64,000 nt of DNA from Flavobacteriales bacterium (GTDB taxonomy: Bacteria; Bacteroidota; Bacteroidia; Flavobacteriales_F; PHOS-HE28), in NCBI GenBank assembly GCA_016712535.1, contig JADJQW010000003.1, positions 327,001 through 391,000 on the forward strand, given 5' to 3'. The position numbers and the translations under genes are program-made. The notes under the pieces are model-generated. The model was not told the DNA's origin and made no database searches. It worked only from the letters and a program-made list of their open reading frames with translations. Shown in pieces: positions 26,717 to 36,146 of the stretch. Numbering within the stretch: position 1 is the stretch's first letter; every line of letters starts with the position of its first letter.

Positions 26717-26792
26717 CCGGGGCTTGGCCCCGGACCGAAACCCGCCCCCCGCACCCCCGGTCCTCCGACCGGGACGTGCGGGGGGCGGTGCT
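26717..26792 (+). terminator. Double-hairpin terminator after the large T9SS gene
   Basis: Hairpin one pairs CCGGGGC with GCCCCGG (26717-26733). Hairpin two is very strong: CCGCCCCCCGCAC (26742-26754) pairs perfectly with 26776-26788, with an inner CCCGGTC/GACCGGG stem, followed by TGCTTTCT. Only a weak T-tract. Confidence 0.7.
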
Positions 26793-26878
26793 TTCTCACA
26801 GATCGTGGTGAGCGATCATTTAGCCATAGGTGCGTGTTCTAGGCGCCGAATGCGATCTTCGCAGCCGTCTTAGTCCAA

Positions 26879-28375
26879 ATGCGCCGGATCCTTGCCCCCT
26901 TGGCCGTCATGGCTGCGCTCGGTGCGCAGGCACAGTTCGCTCCTTGCGATGTGTCCGTTTCGGTGACGTCACCCACCTGCCCAGGCCTTGCCGATGGCGC
27001 CATCACCGTGGTTAGTCAATCTGGCGGCCCTTACCTGTACGAATGGGTGCACGATGCGCTGCTCACGGATGCCACCGCCAACAATCTCATTGCTGGCGTC
27101 TACACGGTGGAGGTCACTGGATTCGATTGTGACACCATCATCGACGTGGTCGTTACCGACCCGGTCGTTCCGCCGCTCGGGACGCTCGATGTGACCGATT
27201 TGAGCTGCGCAGGCGCTGACGACGGCGCTATCACGCTCACGCTCAACCCAGGCGGCCCCTTCATCTGGTTCTGGACGCATGATCCGGTGGAGACCAATAC
27301 CACCATCACCGATCTGCCCATCGGCGTCTATGGCGTGCTCATTTCGCCGCCCATTGGCTGTCCTTCATACATCGAGGCCACCTTGGGGGATCCTGATGTG
27401 AATATCATTGGTGAGCCATTGGCCTACTGCCCGAACCAAGCGCCATTGCTCTCCACCGAACTCGTCTTCGGTTTCCAGCCGCACATTTACGAGTGGGGCA
27501 CGGGTGATACGCTTTCAACCTATCAGGTCCCGCCAGGAACCAACGCCACGATCACCGTCACTGCCACGGACACGGTGCTGAATTGCGTGGCAACGGCGAC
27601 GGTCGACGTAACGGAGCTGGTGCCGCCTTTCGCGGTGCCCCTCATGGTCGATACCGCTTGCCAGAACGTGGCCTTCATCGTGAACACATTGGCGACCAAT
27701 GGCGATTCGCTGGAGTGGACCTGGGGCGTGGACGGGTACAGCAACGCCCGCGACCCGCTGATCGCGTTCCCCGATGCTGGCTGGCAGCATGTCACGCTCC
27801 AAGCCTTCGATTTGACCGGCTGCGGGAACCTGCCCGTGCTCGACAGCATCTTCATCGTGGCGCAGACACCCGCGGTGTTCACCGCGCGCCAGATCCCCTG
27901 CACGCCCATCGTCGAGATCTCCTTGGGCAGCCTAACAGCCGACAGCTGCGCATTCTACATCGGCGATAGCCTGGTCACCCACGATTGCACCGGCTTCATC
28001 CAATGGGACCACGGCCTTTACGACTTCTATCCCTACACGCTCTTCGCCACGCAAGCCAACGGCTGCAACGACACCACGACCACCATCGTCGATGTGCGAA
28101 CGGAGCCCACGCTCTTCCTCGCGAATGCCTTCACCCCAAACAACGACGGGATCAATGACACGTGGCCGGTGCGCGTGGATATCCCTGAGCTGGGCTATGA
28201 GCTGAGGATGTTCAATCGATGGGGCGAGAGCATATGGGTCACCAACAACCCGCAGGAGCAGTGGGATGCGAGCGGCATCCCGATGGGCGTTTACGTGTAC
28301 ACCATGAAGATGCGCGATCCGTGCTCGACCACGAACGAGATCGTGAAGCAAGGGCACGTCACGCTTTTCCGGTGA
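26879..28375 (+). CDS. T9SS cargo with SprB-like repeats and CHU_C C-terminal domain
   Basis: A 498-aa secreted protein with signal peptide (RILAPLAVMAALGAQAQ). Two SprB-type repeats follow (VTSPTCPGLADGAITVVSQS at about 28-47; VTDLSCAGADDGAITLTLNP at about 105-124), then several Ig-like beta domains. The last 90 residues (FLANAFTPNNDGINDTW, GVYVYTMKMRDPC, VTLFR) are a gliding motility-associated C-terminal domain, the type B T9SS signal. Such proteins are surface adhesins or parts of gliding filaments. Follows the strong terminator, so it is transcribed separately; its stop is 7 nt from that of the convergent aminotransferase. Confidence 0.85.
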   Translation: MRRILAPLAVMAALGAQAQFAPCDVSVSVTSPTCPGLADGAITVVSQSGGPYLYEWVHDALLTDATANNLIAGVYTVEVTGFDCDTIIDVVVTDPVVPPLGTLDVTDLSCAGADDGAITLTLNPGGPFIWFWTHDPVETNTTITDLPIGVYGVLISPPIGCPSYIEATLGDPDVNIIGEPLAYCPNQAPLLSTELVFGFQPHIYEWGTGDTLSTYQVPPGTNATITVTATDTVLNCVATATVDVTELVPPFAVPLMVDTACQNVAFIVNTLATNGDSLEWTWGVDGYSNARDPLIAFPDAGWQHVTLQAFDLTGCGNLPVLDSIFIVAQTPAVFTARQIPCTPIVEISLGSLTADSCAFYIGDSLVTHDCTGFIQWDHGLYDFYPYTLFATQANGCNDTTTTIVDVRTEPTLFLANAFTPNNDGINDTWPVRVDIPELGYELRMFNRWGESIWVTNNPQEQWDASGIPMGVYVYTMKMRDPCSTTNEIVKQGHVTLFR

Positions 28376-28382
28376 CGCGGCG

Positions 28383-29657
28383 CTAGAGGCTGCGGATGGC
28401 TTCCACGAGCCGGTCCAATTCGGTTGTCGTCGTGTACACGTTGGGCGTGACCCGCACGTGGTTGTACGCAGCTTCAATTCCCGGCTGGCCCTCGCGCTCG
28501 ATGGCCACGGTGTGGATCTTCCACTTCGCGAAGAGCTCTTCGCTGATGGCCGTTGCCTTCTTCCCGTCCATGCCGAATACGCCTATGGCGCAGCTGAAGC
28601 GCGGATCCTGTGAGGTCTTGAGGAAGAGGCCGGGCAATCCCTTCACCTGTTCCATCCAATAGTCCTTCAGGTAATGAAGCCGCTCCTGCTTGCGTTGCGC
28701 GCCGATCAGCTCGTGCAGGTCCAGCGAGTAGCCCGTGGCCATCTCGATGGGGAAGCTGCGCGTGCCCAGGCTCTCGAACTTGCGGATATCGCCGCTCTGT
28801 GGCTTGTCGTTGCTGAGCAGCGGCCACACCTTGCCCACCTTCTCCCCCTTGATCCACAGCAGGCCATTGCCGAAGGGGGCGCAGAGCCACTTGTGCAGGC
28901 TGGTGCCCCAGTAATCGGCGCCGAGCTCGGGGATGCTGTAATCGAGCAGGGCGAAGGAGTGGGCCGCATCAACGAGCACCTCGATCCCCCGGGCATGCGC
29001 GGCGTCGGCGATCCGGCGAACAGGCAGCACCTGGCCGTTCCAATTGACCACGTGCGTGATGTGGACCAGCTTGGTCCTGGGAGAGAACCTGCTGATGAAC
29101 GCCTGTGCCATCGCTTCTTCATCCTCCTACGGCAGCTGCGGGTCGGCATGCACGAGTTTCACCCCATCGCGCAGCGCGCGCTGCTTCCAGGCATTGGCCA
29201 TGTTGGGGTAATCGTGCGTGCTCACCACCACCTCGTCGCCGGGCTTCAACGGCAAGCCGAAAATGACCGTGTTGAGCGCTTCGGTGGCATTGCGGCATAG
29301 CGCGAGCTCGTCCTTGGAGCAGCCGGCCAGCCGCGCCAAGTTCATGCGCAACGGCTCCCGATCCTGATCAAGGATCCGCCACATGTAGTAGCTCGGCGCT
29401 TCATTGCACATGCGGTTGTAGTGGTCGAGCGCTTCCATGGCCGCGCGCGGTGCCGGGCAAACGCCGCCATTATTGAGGTTGATCAGGGTAGGGCTGCAGG
29501 CGAAGGAGGCCCGCACCTGGCGCCAGAATTCCTCGGCATCACCGCTGGGTGCCGGGCCAGGGCCGATTCCAGGGAAGGCGGCATCGAGGCGCTGGTGCAG
29601 GGCCAGCCCGCCTAGCAAGGCGGCGCTCTGGCGGATGAAGCTGCGGCGGTCGGTCAT
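28383..29657 (-). pseudogene. PLP-dependent class V aminotransferase with in-frame amber codon
   Basis: A 424-aa frame with Tat-like N-terminus (RRSFIRQSAALLGGLALHQR), as in exported isopenicillin-N-epimerase-like or cysteine-desulfurase-like enzymes. The N-part has LINLNNGGVCPAPRAAMEA and LCRNATEALNTVIFGLPL; the C-part has the PLP site (VLVDAAHSFALLDY with Asp, and GTSLHKWLCAPFGNG with the Schiff-base Lys). A single TAG at 29127-29129 interrupts the same frame between DPQLP and EDEEAMAQAF. No other lesion is seen, so this is a recent nonsense mutation, a base-call error or suppression. Downstream translation could restart at MAQAF (29111), but without the N-terminal half. Confidence 0.85.
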
Positions 29658-29661
29658 GCAC

Positions 29662-29669
29662 CGAATGTA
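29662..29669 (-). promoter_or_regulatory. -7 promoter box, leaderless-type
   Basis: Minus-strand TACATTCG, the same octamer as before rpsF and tRNA-Val, ends 4 nt before the aminotransferase ATG. Confidence 0.5.
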
Positions 29670-29768
29670 TTGGGCGCAGCAATGCGGATAACCTTGTTAG
29701 CATCGAGCTCCGAAGGCGGACACGGCAGGGGAGGGAGCGGGGCGACCTTTGTTCGCAACTGCCGTGCG

Positions 29769-32123
29769 ATGATGCTCCCGACCCTACGGATCTGGCTGTT
29801 CCCTGCGATCGCCTCAGCGCTCATCGGCGCCCCTGCCGCGTTGGCTCAGGTCCCCGCGCAATGCCTCGAGATCGAGAGCATCCTGGTGGATGCCTGCATC
29901 GACCTGGCCCAATGCCCCGGCGCTTCCGAAGGTCAGAACGAGATGGTGCGCTTCCGCACTGGGCCGCAGCCCATCGCCTTGAGTGAGCTGGAAGCCGATT
30001 GGCCCAACAACAGTTGGAACGGGCTCGTGCAGGACGCCATGACCGCGGCCCTCACCGATTCGCTGAACGCCGCCATCCAAGGTTGCGGCTGGTTGCTGGA
30101 GCCGCCGGCTGGCGTGATTCCCCCGGGCAGCCAGGTGCTCATGGTCACCAGCACGATGATGTGCACCGCTGCGAACTCCTTCGCGAACCTGAGCGATACG
30201 CTCTACATCGTGTTCCAAGCGCCGGGCAACACCAGCGGCCATTTCGCCAACCACAACAACGGGGCGGCCATCAGCCCAACGCCCGTGGGCGCCGAGAGCC
30301 TTCGCACCCTGATCCTCATTTACCTGCCCACCGGCTGCGCCGATACGGCCGTCTACGATCGCGCTCAGCTCGTGAACGTTTTCGGCACCTACGGCGGCGC
30401 GAGCGCGGAGAACGATGGGGCCACCGCGCAATTCAGTTGGCCAGGCACCCCCACGGTGACCTATGTGAACTACGGCTGCCAGGCGCCTTTCGAGCCTACG
30501 CTGGTGAGCGTGATCGATGTGGATGGGAGCATCTGCAACGGAGCAGGCAATGTGCAGCTGGTGGGGAGTGTTTCGGGCACCGATGTGGTGAGCGTGCTCT
30601 GGCAGGGCGGCACAGGCAGCTTCGATGACCCAACCTCGCTCACCACGAATTACACTGCTGGCGCAGGCGATGTCGGGCCTGTCGTGGTGCAGCTCTGCGC
30701 GTTCGGCGCCTGCGGCTTGCCCATCTGCATCGATTACACCCTGCCCGGCGGTGCGGCTCCGCTAGTGACGATCGCTGCAGATGGCCCAACGGCGCTTTGC
30801 CCCGGGCAGAGCGTCATGCTCACGGCGAATGGTGCCGACAGCTACTCATGGAGCACGAGCGAGGTCACGGCATCCATCACGGTTTCGGCGCCCGGCACCT
30901 ACAGCGTGGAAGGAACCAATGCATGCGGAACAGGTGACGCGCAGGTCGAAGTGACGCAGGCGGCCGGCCCAACCGTCTCCATCACTCCGAATGGCCCCAC
31001 AGCGCTTTGCCCCGGGCAGAGCGTGGTGCTCACGGCGAGCGGCGCCGACACGTACCTGTGGAGCACGACCGAGGTCACCGCTGCCATCACGGTCTCAGCG
31101 CCCGGCACCTACAGCGTGCAAGGCACCAACGCTTGCGGCACGGGCAGCGCGCAGATCGAGGTGACCCAATCGGCTGGACCGACGGTGATCATCACGCCGG
31201 ATGGGCCAACGGACATCTGCCCCGGGCAGAGCGTGGTGCTCACCGCGAGCGGAGCAGACAACTATGCATGGAGCACGACGGAAGTCACGGCATCCATCAC
31301 GGTTTCGGCGCCGGGCACGTACAGCGTGCAAGGCTCCAACGCCTGCGGGACCGGCAGCGCGCAGATCGAGGTGACCCAAGCCGCCGGGCCAACAGTGATC
31401 GTCACGCCGGATGGGCCAACGGACGTCTGCCCCGGCCAGAGCGTGGTGCTCACAGCGAGCGGTGCCGATACCTATTCATGGAGCACGCAGGAGGTCACGG
31501 AATCCATCACCGTGAACCAGGCCGGGACCTATTCCGTGACCGGAACGAACAGCTGCGGCACCGGCTCCGCGCAGATCACCGTGAATGTGATCGTGGTCAG
31601 CGCGTCGTTCACTGCCGTTCCTGCCTTCGGTGATCCACCCCTCGATGTGAGCTTCACGAATTCGAGTTCGCCCGCCAACGGCGCGATGTCCTGGCAATTC
31701 GGTGATGGAGGCACCAGCGCTGATTTCGAACCGACGCATACCTACTTGGATGATGGCTCCTATACTGTAACGCTCACGGTATCTGCGCAGGGCTGCGTGG
31801 CCACTGCCTCCGCCATCGTGGTGGTGGGCGAGGGCGACATCGTACCGAGCATGGTGGAAGTGCCGAACGTATTCACGCCTAATGGCGATGGCGTGAACGA
31901 TCAGTTCCGCTTGGACGCCATCGGCATCGAGCGCATCGAGGTCTTCATCTTCAACCGCTACGGGCAGGAGGTGGCTCGATTGCAGCGCGCCAAGCAAGCG
32001 TGGGATGGCCGCACTTTCGGGGGAGAGCCATGCAGTGAGGGCACCTATTTCTGGGTGCTCGAGGCCACCGGCTTTGACGGCGTGGAGCACAGCATGAAGG
32101 GTAGCCTCACGTTGCTGCGCTGA
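29769..32123 (+). CDS. T9SS cargo: lamin-tail-like domain, four Ig repeats, PKD, CHU_C
   Basis: About 784 aa. Signal peptide (IWLFPAIASALIGAPAALAQ) then a 190-residue N-terminal domain resembling bacterial lamin-tail domains (IESILVDACIDLAQC, GVIPPGSQVLMVTS). Four tandem 70-residue Ig-like repeats follow (consensus GPTALCPGQSVVLTASGADT), then a PKD domain (VSFTNSSSPANGAMSWQFGD) and a CHU_C type B T9SS domain (VFTPNGDGVNDQFRL). Expected on the cell surface, probably as an adhesin. Two adjacent ATGs (29769, 29772) could start it. A GACCTTTG box lies about 20 nt upstream. It is divergent from the aminotransferase gene. Confidence 0.85.
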   Translation: MMLPTLRIWLFPAIASALIGAPAALAQVPAQCLEIESILVDACIDLAQCPGASEGQNEMVRFRTGPQPIALSELEADWPNNSWNGLVQDAMTAALTDSLNAAIQGCGWLLEPPAGVIPPGSQVLMVTSTMMCTAANSFANLSDTLYIVFQAPGNTSGHFANHNNGAAISPTPVGAESLRTLILIYLPTGCADTAVYDRAQLVNVFGTYGGASAENDGATAQFSWPGTPTVTYVNYGCQAPFEPTLVSVIDVDGSICNGAGNVQLVGSVSGTDVVSVLWQGGTGSFDDPTSLTTNYTAGAGDVGPVVVQLCAFGACGLPICIDYTLPGGAAPLVTIAADGPTALCPGQSVMLTANGADSYSWSTSEVTASITVSAPGTYSVEGTNACGTGDAQVEVTQAAGPTVSITPNGPTALCPGQSVVLTASGADTYLWSTTEVTAAITVSAPGTYSVQGTNACGTGSAQIEVTQSAGPTVIITPDGPTDICPGQSVVLTASGADNYAWSTTEVTASITVSAPGTYSVQGSNACGTGSAQIEVTQAAGPTVIVTPDGPTDVCPGQSVVLTASGADTYSWSTQEVTESITVNQAGTYSVTGTNSCGTGSAQITVNVIVVSASFTAVPAFGDPPLDVSFTNSSSPANGAMSWQFGDGGTSADFEPTHTYLDDGSYTVTLTVSAQGCVATASAIVVVGEGDIVPSMVEVPNVFTPNGDGVNDQFRLDAIGIERIEVFIFNRYGQEVARLQRAKQAWDGRTFGGEPCSEGTYFWVLEATGFDGVEHSMKGSLTLLR
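30765..31604 (+). repeat. Four tandem 210-bp repeats encoding Ig-like units
   Basis: Exact 210-bp period: the CCCGGGCAGA block recurs at 30801, 31011 and 31221, and as CCCGGCCAGA at 31431. Each unit encodes 70 aa. Units 2 and 3 are the most alike, which suggests recent duplication or gene conversion. Confidence 0.9.
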
Positions 32124-32178
32124 TCCCGGCACAACGCGTTTTGGCAAATGGGGAAGCGCCGGGCCGCCCCCGATCCCC

Positions 32179-32186
32179 GTCCTTTG
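32179..32186 (+). promoter_or_regulatory. -7 box-like element before T9SS gene 32193
   Basis: GTCCTTTG keeps the TTTG half of TAnnTTTG and ends 6 nt before the ATG at 32193. Weak at its 5' half. Confidence 0.25.
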
Positions 32187-32192
32187 CACGCG

Positions 32193-34571
32193 ATGCGGAA
32201 GATGCGACCGGCGATCCTGATCCTGCTTCTTGCAGGGGTGAGCGCCGCATGGGGCCAATGCCCTGTCACGATCTCCTCTTTCCCGTACGACCAAGGGTTC
32301 GAGGCGGGTCCGTCGTGGGTGGCCGGAGGTGCCAGCAGCGATTGGGCTTGGGGCGCTCCGAACAAACCAGCGATCAATGGTGCGGGCGGGGGCGACAATG
32401 CCTGGGTGGTGGGCGGCCTCACCGGCTCATTCTACAACTACGGTGAACAGAGCTGGCTCGAAGGCCCCTGCTTCGACTTCAGCGCATTGCCCTATCCATA
32501 CGTATCGTTCAAGATCTTCTGGGAGTGCGAGCGCACCTACGACGGTCTCGGTTTCCAGTACTCCCTCGATCAGGGCCAGACATGGTCGAACGTCGGTTCG
32601 GTGAATGATCCGCCGAGCTGCTTCGATCAGAACTGGTTCAACACCACCAACATCAACAACCTGAACCTCGCGAATCCGAAGCAGGGTTGGAGCGGTCGCC
32701 TCGGCGCCACCCAAGGCAGCTGTGCCGGCGGGCAAGGCAGCGCAGGATGGGTGACGGCCTCGCACTGCCTGTCATTCCTCGCTGGCGAACCGAGCGTGAA
32801 GTTCCGTTTCATCTTCGGTGCGGGCACCACCTGCAACAGCTACGATGGCATCGCGATCGACGATGTGCACATCGGCGAGAAACCCGATGAGCCCACGGCG
32901 ATCCAGTCCGAGTGCTTTGGCAATGAGCTGGTCATCGAGGATGTGCAGACCTGCTCCACTTCCTGGCTCTGGGATTTCGGGGACCCCGCTTCCGGTGCTG
33001 GCAATACGAGTGATCTGCTCGCGCCTTCGCACATCTTCAGCGCCCCGGGCACCTACACGGTGACCTTCACGCGTTTCTTCGATTGCCGCTCTCCGCAAGT
33101 CACCACCATCGGCCTGACCATCCTCGGCTTGGAGGTGAATGCCACGCAGCCCACCTGCGCTGGCGGGGATGGAGCACTGGAGGCGATCGTCACGAATGCG
33201 GCAGGACCTCTCACTTTCTTATGGAATCCGGTTGGCAGCAATGCCGGCAGCATCAGCGGGCTCGACGCGGGCACTTACGACCTGAATGTGACCGGTGGAG
33301 CGGGCACATGCCCTACGGGGGCCATCGTGACATTGGATCAACCTCCAGCGGCTCCGGTGGTGAGCGCCAGTGCTGCAGCAGCCTCCTGTTCCGGGTTCTC
33401 CGATGGATCAGCGACAGCCAACGTGAGCGCGGGCACCGCGCCCTTCACCTTCGCATGGTCGCCATCGGGCGGAAGCAACGCCACGGCGGCGGGCCTGGTC
33501 GCGGGCACTTATACCTGCACCGTGACCGATGCCAATGGCTGCAGCGCTTCTGCCAGTGCGGCCGTCACGGAGCCATCACCATTGAACATCATAGCCGATG
33601 ATACCGTGAGCATTTGCATTGGCGATGCTATCACATTGTCCGCCGTCGCCAGCGGGGGAACACCGGGCTATGCCTATGCGTGGAGCCCCGACGGCCCTCA
33701 GGTATCGCCGCTCATGAGCACTGCATTCAGCGTGATCGCCACCGATGCGAATGGCTGCGCCTCGGAACCCTTCGCCGTGCAGGTCGAAGTGGGCGATGCG
33801 GGAACGCCCACCTTCACCGTGATCGACACCTTGGGCTGCACGCCGCATTGCGCCAGCTTCTTCGCAGATGCAGAGGAGGGCAGCTTCACGTGGGATCTGG
33901 GCGACGGCACGGTGATCACCGGCGGTCCGAGCATCCGGCATTGCTACAGCAGCGGCGGCGTGTTCGATGTGCGCCTCACCCGCGCCGATGCCAGTGGCTG
34001 CAGTGGGACATGGGTCTACGCGGAGGCCGTGCATGCCATCCAATCGCCCACTGCGGCTTTCAGCGCAGTTCCGCCCGTGACCACGATCAAGGAGCCCTTG
34101 ATCCAGTTCATCAATCGGTCCATGGGGGCCGATAGCGTGCTATGGAGCTTCGGTGATCCGTCGGACAGCACGAGTTCGGGCTATGATGCGGCCTTCGCCT
34201 ATGGCGAGGTGGGCTGCTTCCCGGTGCGGTTGCTGGTGCTGAATGCTGAAGGCTGCTCATCATCCGCGGTGGTGGAGGTGTGCGTGGAAGACGAGTTCGC
34301 GGTGTACATCCCCAATGCCTTCACGCCGAACGGCGACGGGTACAATGATCTATGGGGCGCCATCACGACCGTGGGCCTTCCGCGCGAATTCGAGCTGGTG
34401 GTCTTCGATCGCTGGGGCGGTGAGCTATACCGGGGCAATGAGAAACAAGCCTTCTGGGACGGCGCGGCCAATGGGGAGGTGCCCATTGGCGTTTATCCCT
34501 GGCGCCTGCGCCTGCGCGATACCGCAGGCAAGGTGCAGGAGCGCTCAGGCCACGTCGCGCTGCTGCGCTGA
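32193..34571 (+). CDS. T9SS cargo with jelly-roll, PKD and SprB-like domains, CHU_C
   Basis: About 792 aa. Signal peptide (RPAILILLLAGVSAAWGQ), then a MAM/jelly-roll-like N-terminal domain of about 220 residues (FPYDQGFEAGPSWVAGG, GLGFQYSLDQGQTWSNVG). PKD domains follow (SWLWDFGDPASG; FTWDLGDGTVITG; VLWSFGDPSDST) with SprB-type repeats between (TYTCTVTDANGCSASASAAV). It closes with a CHU_C type B T9SS domain (YIPNAFTPNGDGYNDLWG). Third CHU_C gene in 8 kb. Likely a surface adhesin or filament component. Upstream ATG 32148 is rejected because the signal peptide starts at 32193. Confidence 0.87.
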   Translation: MRKMRPAILILLLAGVSAAWGQCPVTISSFPYDQGFEAGPSWVAGGASSDWAWGAPNKPAINGAGGGDNAWVVGGLTGSFYNYGEQSWLEGPCFDFSALPYPYVSFKIFWECERTYDGLGFQYSLDQGQTWSNVGSVNDPPSCFDQNWFNTTNINNLNLANPKQGWSGRLGATQGSCAGGQGSAGWVTASHCLSFLAGEPSVKFRFIFGAGTTCNSYDGIAIDDVHIGEKPDEPTAIQSECFGNELVIEDVQTCSTSWLWDFGDPASGAGNTSDLLAPSHIFSAPGTYTVTFTRFFDCRSPQVTTIGLTILGLEVNATQPTCAGGDGALEAIVTNAAGPLTFLWNPVGSNAGSISGLDAGTYDLNVTGGAGTCPTGAIVTLDQPPAAPVVSASAAAASCSGFSDGSATANVSAGTAPFTFAWSPSGGSNATAAGLVAGTYTCTVTDANGCSASASAAVTEPSPLNIIADDTVSICIGDAITLSAVASGGTPGYAYAWSPDGPQVSPLMSTAFSVIATDANGCASEPFAVQVEVGDAGTPTFTVIDTLGCTPHCASFFADAEEGSFTWDLGDGTVITGGPSIRHCYSSGGVFDVRLTRADASGCSGTWVYAEAVHAIQSPTAAFSAVPPVTTIKEPLIQFINRSMGADSVLWSFGDPSDSTSSGYDAAFAYGEVGCFPVRLLVLNAEGCSSSAVVEVCVEDEFAVYIPNAFTPNGDGYNDLWGAITTVGLPREFELVVFDRWGGELYRGNEKQAFWDGAANGEVPIGVYPWRLRLRDTAGKVQERSGHVALLR

Positions 34572-34576
34572 TCAGC

Positions 34577-35479
34577 CTACTGGATCGAATCGTGCTTGCG
34601 CTTGAGCGCATCCACCACGCGCTGCACTTCTTCCTTCGTGGCGCCGCGGTCCTCGGCTTTGCCGGCAGTGCTCTCCAAGCGGCCCTGCTCTTTGGCGATA
34701 TCGCCCTGCACCTTGGCCTCCTGCTGCATCAGCTTCGCCAATGAGGATTCGCCCTTGGCCAGCTTCTCCCGTGCCTTCGTGAGCTTCTGCAGGTCCTTCG
34801 GATCATTGCTCAGCGCGAACTTCTTCTCGCGGCCCGCGATGTCACCGGTGAGGTGCGCGTTATCGCGTTCGACCTTGGCGCGCTTCGCTTTGAGCTTCTC
34901 GAGCTGGCCGTTCGACTTGGTGATCCGTGACTGGCTCTTGGCCACATCTCCTTTGGTGCTGGCCAGCTTGTCGCCCGCTCTGGAGAGCTGCTTCTCATAC
35001 GCTGCGATCTGCGACTGCACCACGGCCCGGTTGTATTTCACGGCCAATGCGCGCATGTACGCCTCCTGGCCGTCCGTCGTTTCCACTGGCGTGGAGTCAT
35101 TCACGGCGAAGGCCACGGTGAGCTTCACGAGGTTGGCTTTCTTCTCCTGGGCCGATGCCGCTGCGGCCATTGCAGCATCAGGCATCTGAGGCACGCGCAG
35201 GCCTGTCGCCTTTGCAGGCTTGCCCTTGGTCACCGCATTGCTTACGGCTTGCATATCGGCCATCCACCAGCCCATCACGTCGCCGGCATCGGCCTCATGC
35301 ACGGCGATGGTCCATGCGGACAATCTGAACACGCCGTTCTGCAGGCTGTCAGGCACCACCGCGATGGCCTTGTCCCACGAGAGCGCGTAGCCCTCTTGGG
35401 TGGAGTTGCCTTTCTGAGCGTCGGCCTGGGATGCGGAGAGCATGCACGCAGCGGTGAATAGCAGGATGGAGCGGTTCAT
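34577..35479 (-). CDS. Secreted coiled-coil protein of unknown function
   Basis: A 300-aa protein with a signal peptide (RSILLFTAACMLSASQADAQ), an N-terminal globular part (SLQNGVFRLSAWTIAVHEAD) and a long charged coiled coil from about residue 150 to 290, rich in Lys, Glu and Ala (KLKAKRAKVERDNAHLTGD). No membrane anchor or T9SS domain is visible, so it should be periplasmic. Convergent with the T9SS gene, 5 nt between stops. Family not recognised. Confidence 0.7.
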   Translation of the reverse strand: MNRSILLFTAACMLSASQADAQKGNSTQEGYALSWDKAIAVVPDSLQNGVFRLSAWTIAVHEADAGDVMGWWMADMQAVSNAVTKGKPAKATGLRVPQMPDAAMAAAASAQEKKANLVKLTVAFAVNDSTPVETTDGQEAYMRALAVKYNRAVVQSQIAAYEKQLSRAGDKLASTKGDVAKSQSRITKSNGQLEKLKAKRAKVERDNAHLTGDIAGREKKFALSNDPKDLQKLTKAREKLAKGESSLAKLMQQEAKVQGDIAKEQGRLESTAGKAEDRGATKEEVQRVVDALKRKHDSIQ

Positions 35480-35537
35480 GGCAGTTCGTTTGAGCGCTGG
35501 AAGTTCGGCATGATTCAGACGTTACCGGTGACGCTGG

Positions 35538-36146
35538 TCACCCGGGTTCGGGGAGATCGCGCAAAGCCAGGTACACCCGGTGCATGGGCAGGCCCATCAC
35601 GGTGTAGAAGCTGCCGTCGATCCGCTCGACCGCGGTATAGCCGATCCAATCCTGCACGCCGTAAGCGCCTGCCTTGTCCAGGGGCTTGTGCCGTTCCACG
35701 TAATATGCGATCTCGGCTGGCGACAGCGCGCGGAAGCGAACCACGGCGATGTCGGCGAAGCTGAACATGCCGTTGCTGGTGCGCAGGCAAACGCCGGTGA
35801 CCACGCGATGCGAACGCCCGGAGATCAGAGCGAGCATGCGGCGCGCATCGGCGTCGTCCACTGGCTTGTTCAATAGATGAGGACCAGATGCATCATCGAG
35901 CAGCACCGTGGTATCAGCGGTGATGAGCACTTGATCCGGAGCGAGCGAGCCGTTCCATGCATCGGCTTTCTTGCGAGCGAGGTGCTCGGCCACCTGATCG
36001 TCCGGCATCCCAGCGGGTGGAGTCTCGTCCACATCCGTGCTGGTGATCTCCACGGGCAGGTCGAGTCCTTGCAGGAGCTGTCGCCGACGGGGTGAGGCCG
36101 AGGCGAGGATCAAACGCCATGGGAAGAGCGGAGGTGCGTGCATCAT
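35538..36146 (-). CDS. maf: Maf-like nucleotide pyrophosphatase
   Basis: A 202-aa Maf/Ham1-superfamily enzyme that hydrolyses non-canonical or modified nucleoside triphosphates. Visible motifs: LILASASPRRRQLLQG (about 11-26), the DVDE segment, ADTTVLLDD and GAYGVQDWIGYTAVERIDGSFYTV-type C-terminal motif (short form GAYGVQD). The ATG overlaps the ubiA-like stop (ATGA), with a second ATG directly after. Last gene of the DUF2520-kdsC-ubiA-maf operon. Confidence 0.93.
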   Translation of the reverse strand: MMHAPPLFPWRLILASASPRRRQLLQGLDLPVEITSTDVDETPPAGMPDDQVAEHLARKKADAWNGSLAPDQVLITADTTVLLDDASGPHLLNKPVDDADARRMLALISGRSHRVVTGVCLRTSNGMFSFADIAVVRFRALSPAEIAYYVERHKPLDKAGAYGVQDWIGYTAVERIDGSFYTVMGLPMHRVYLALRDLPEPG

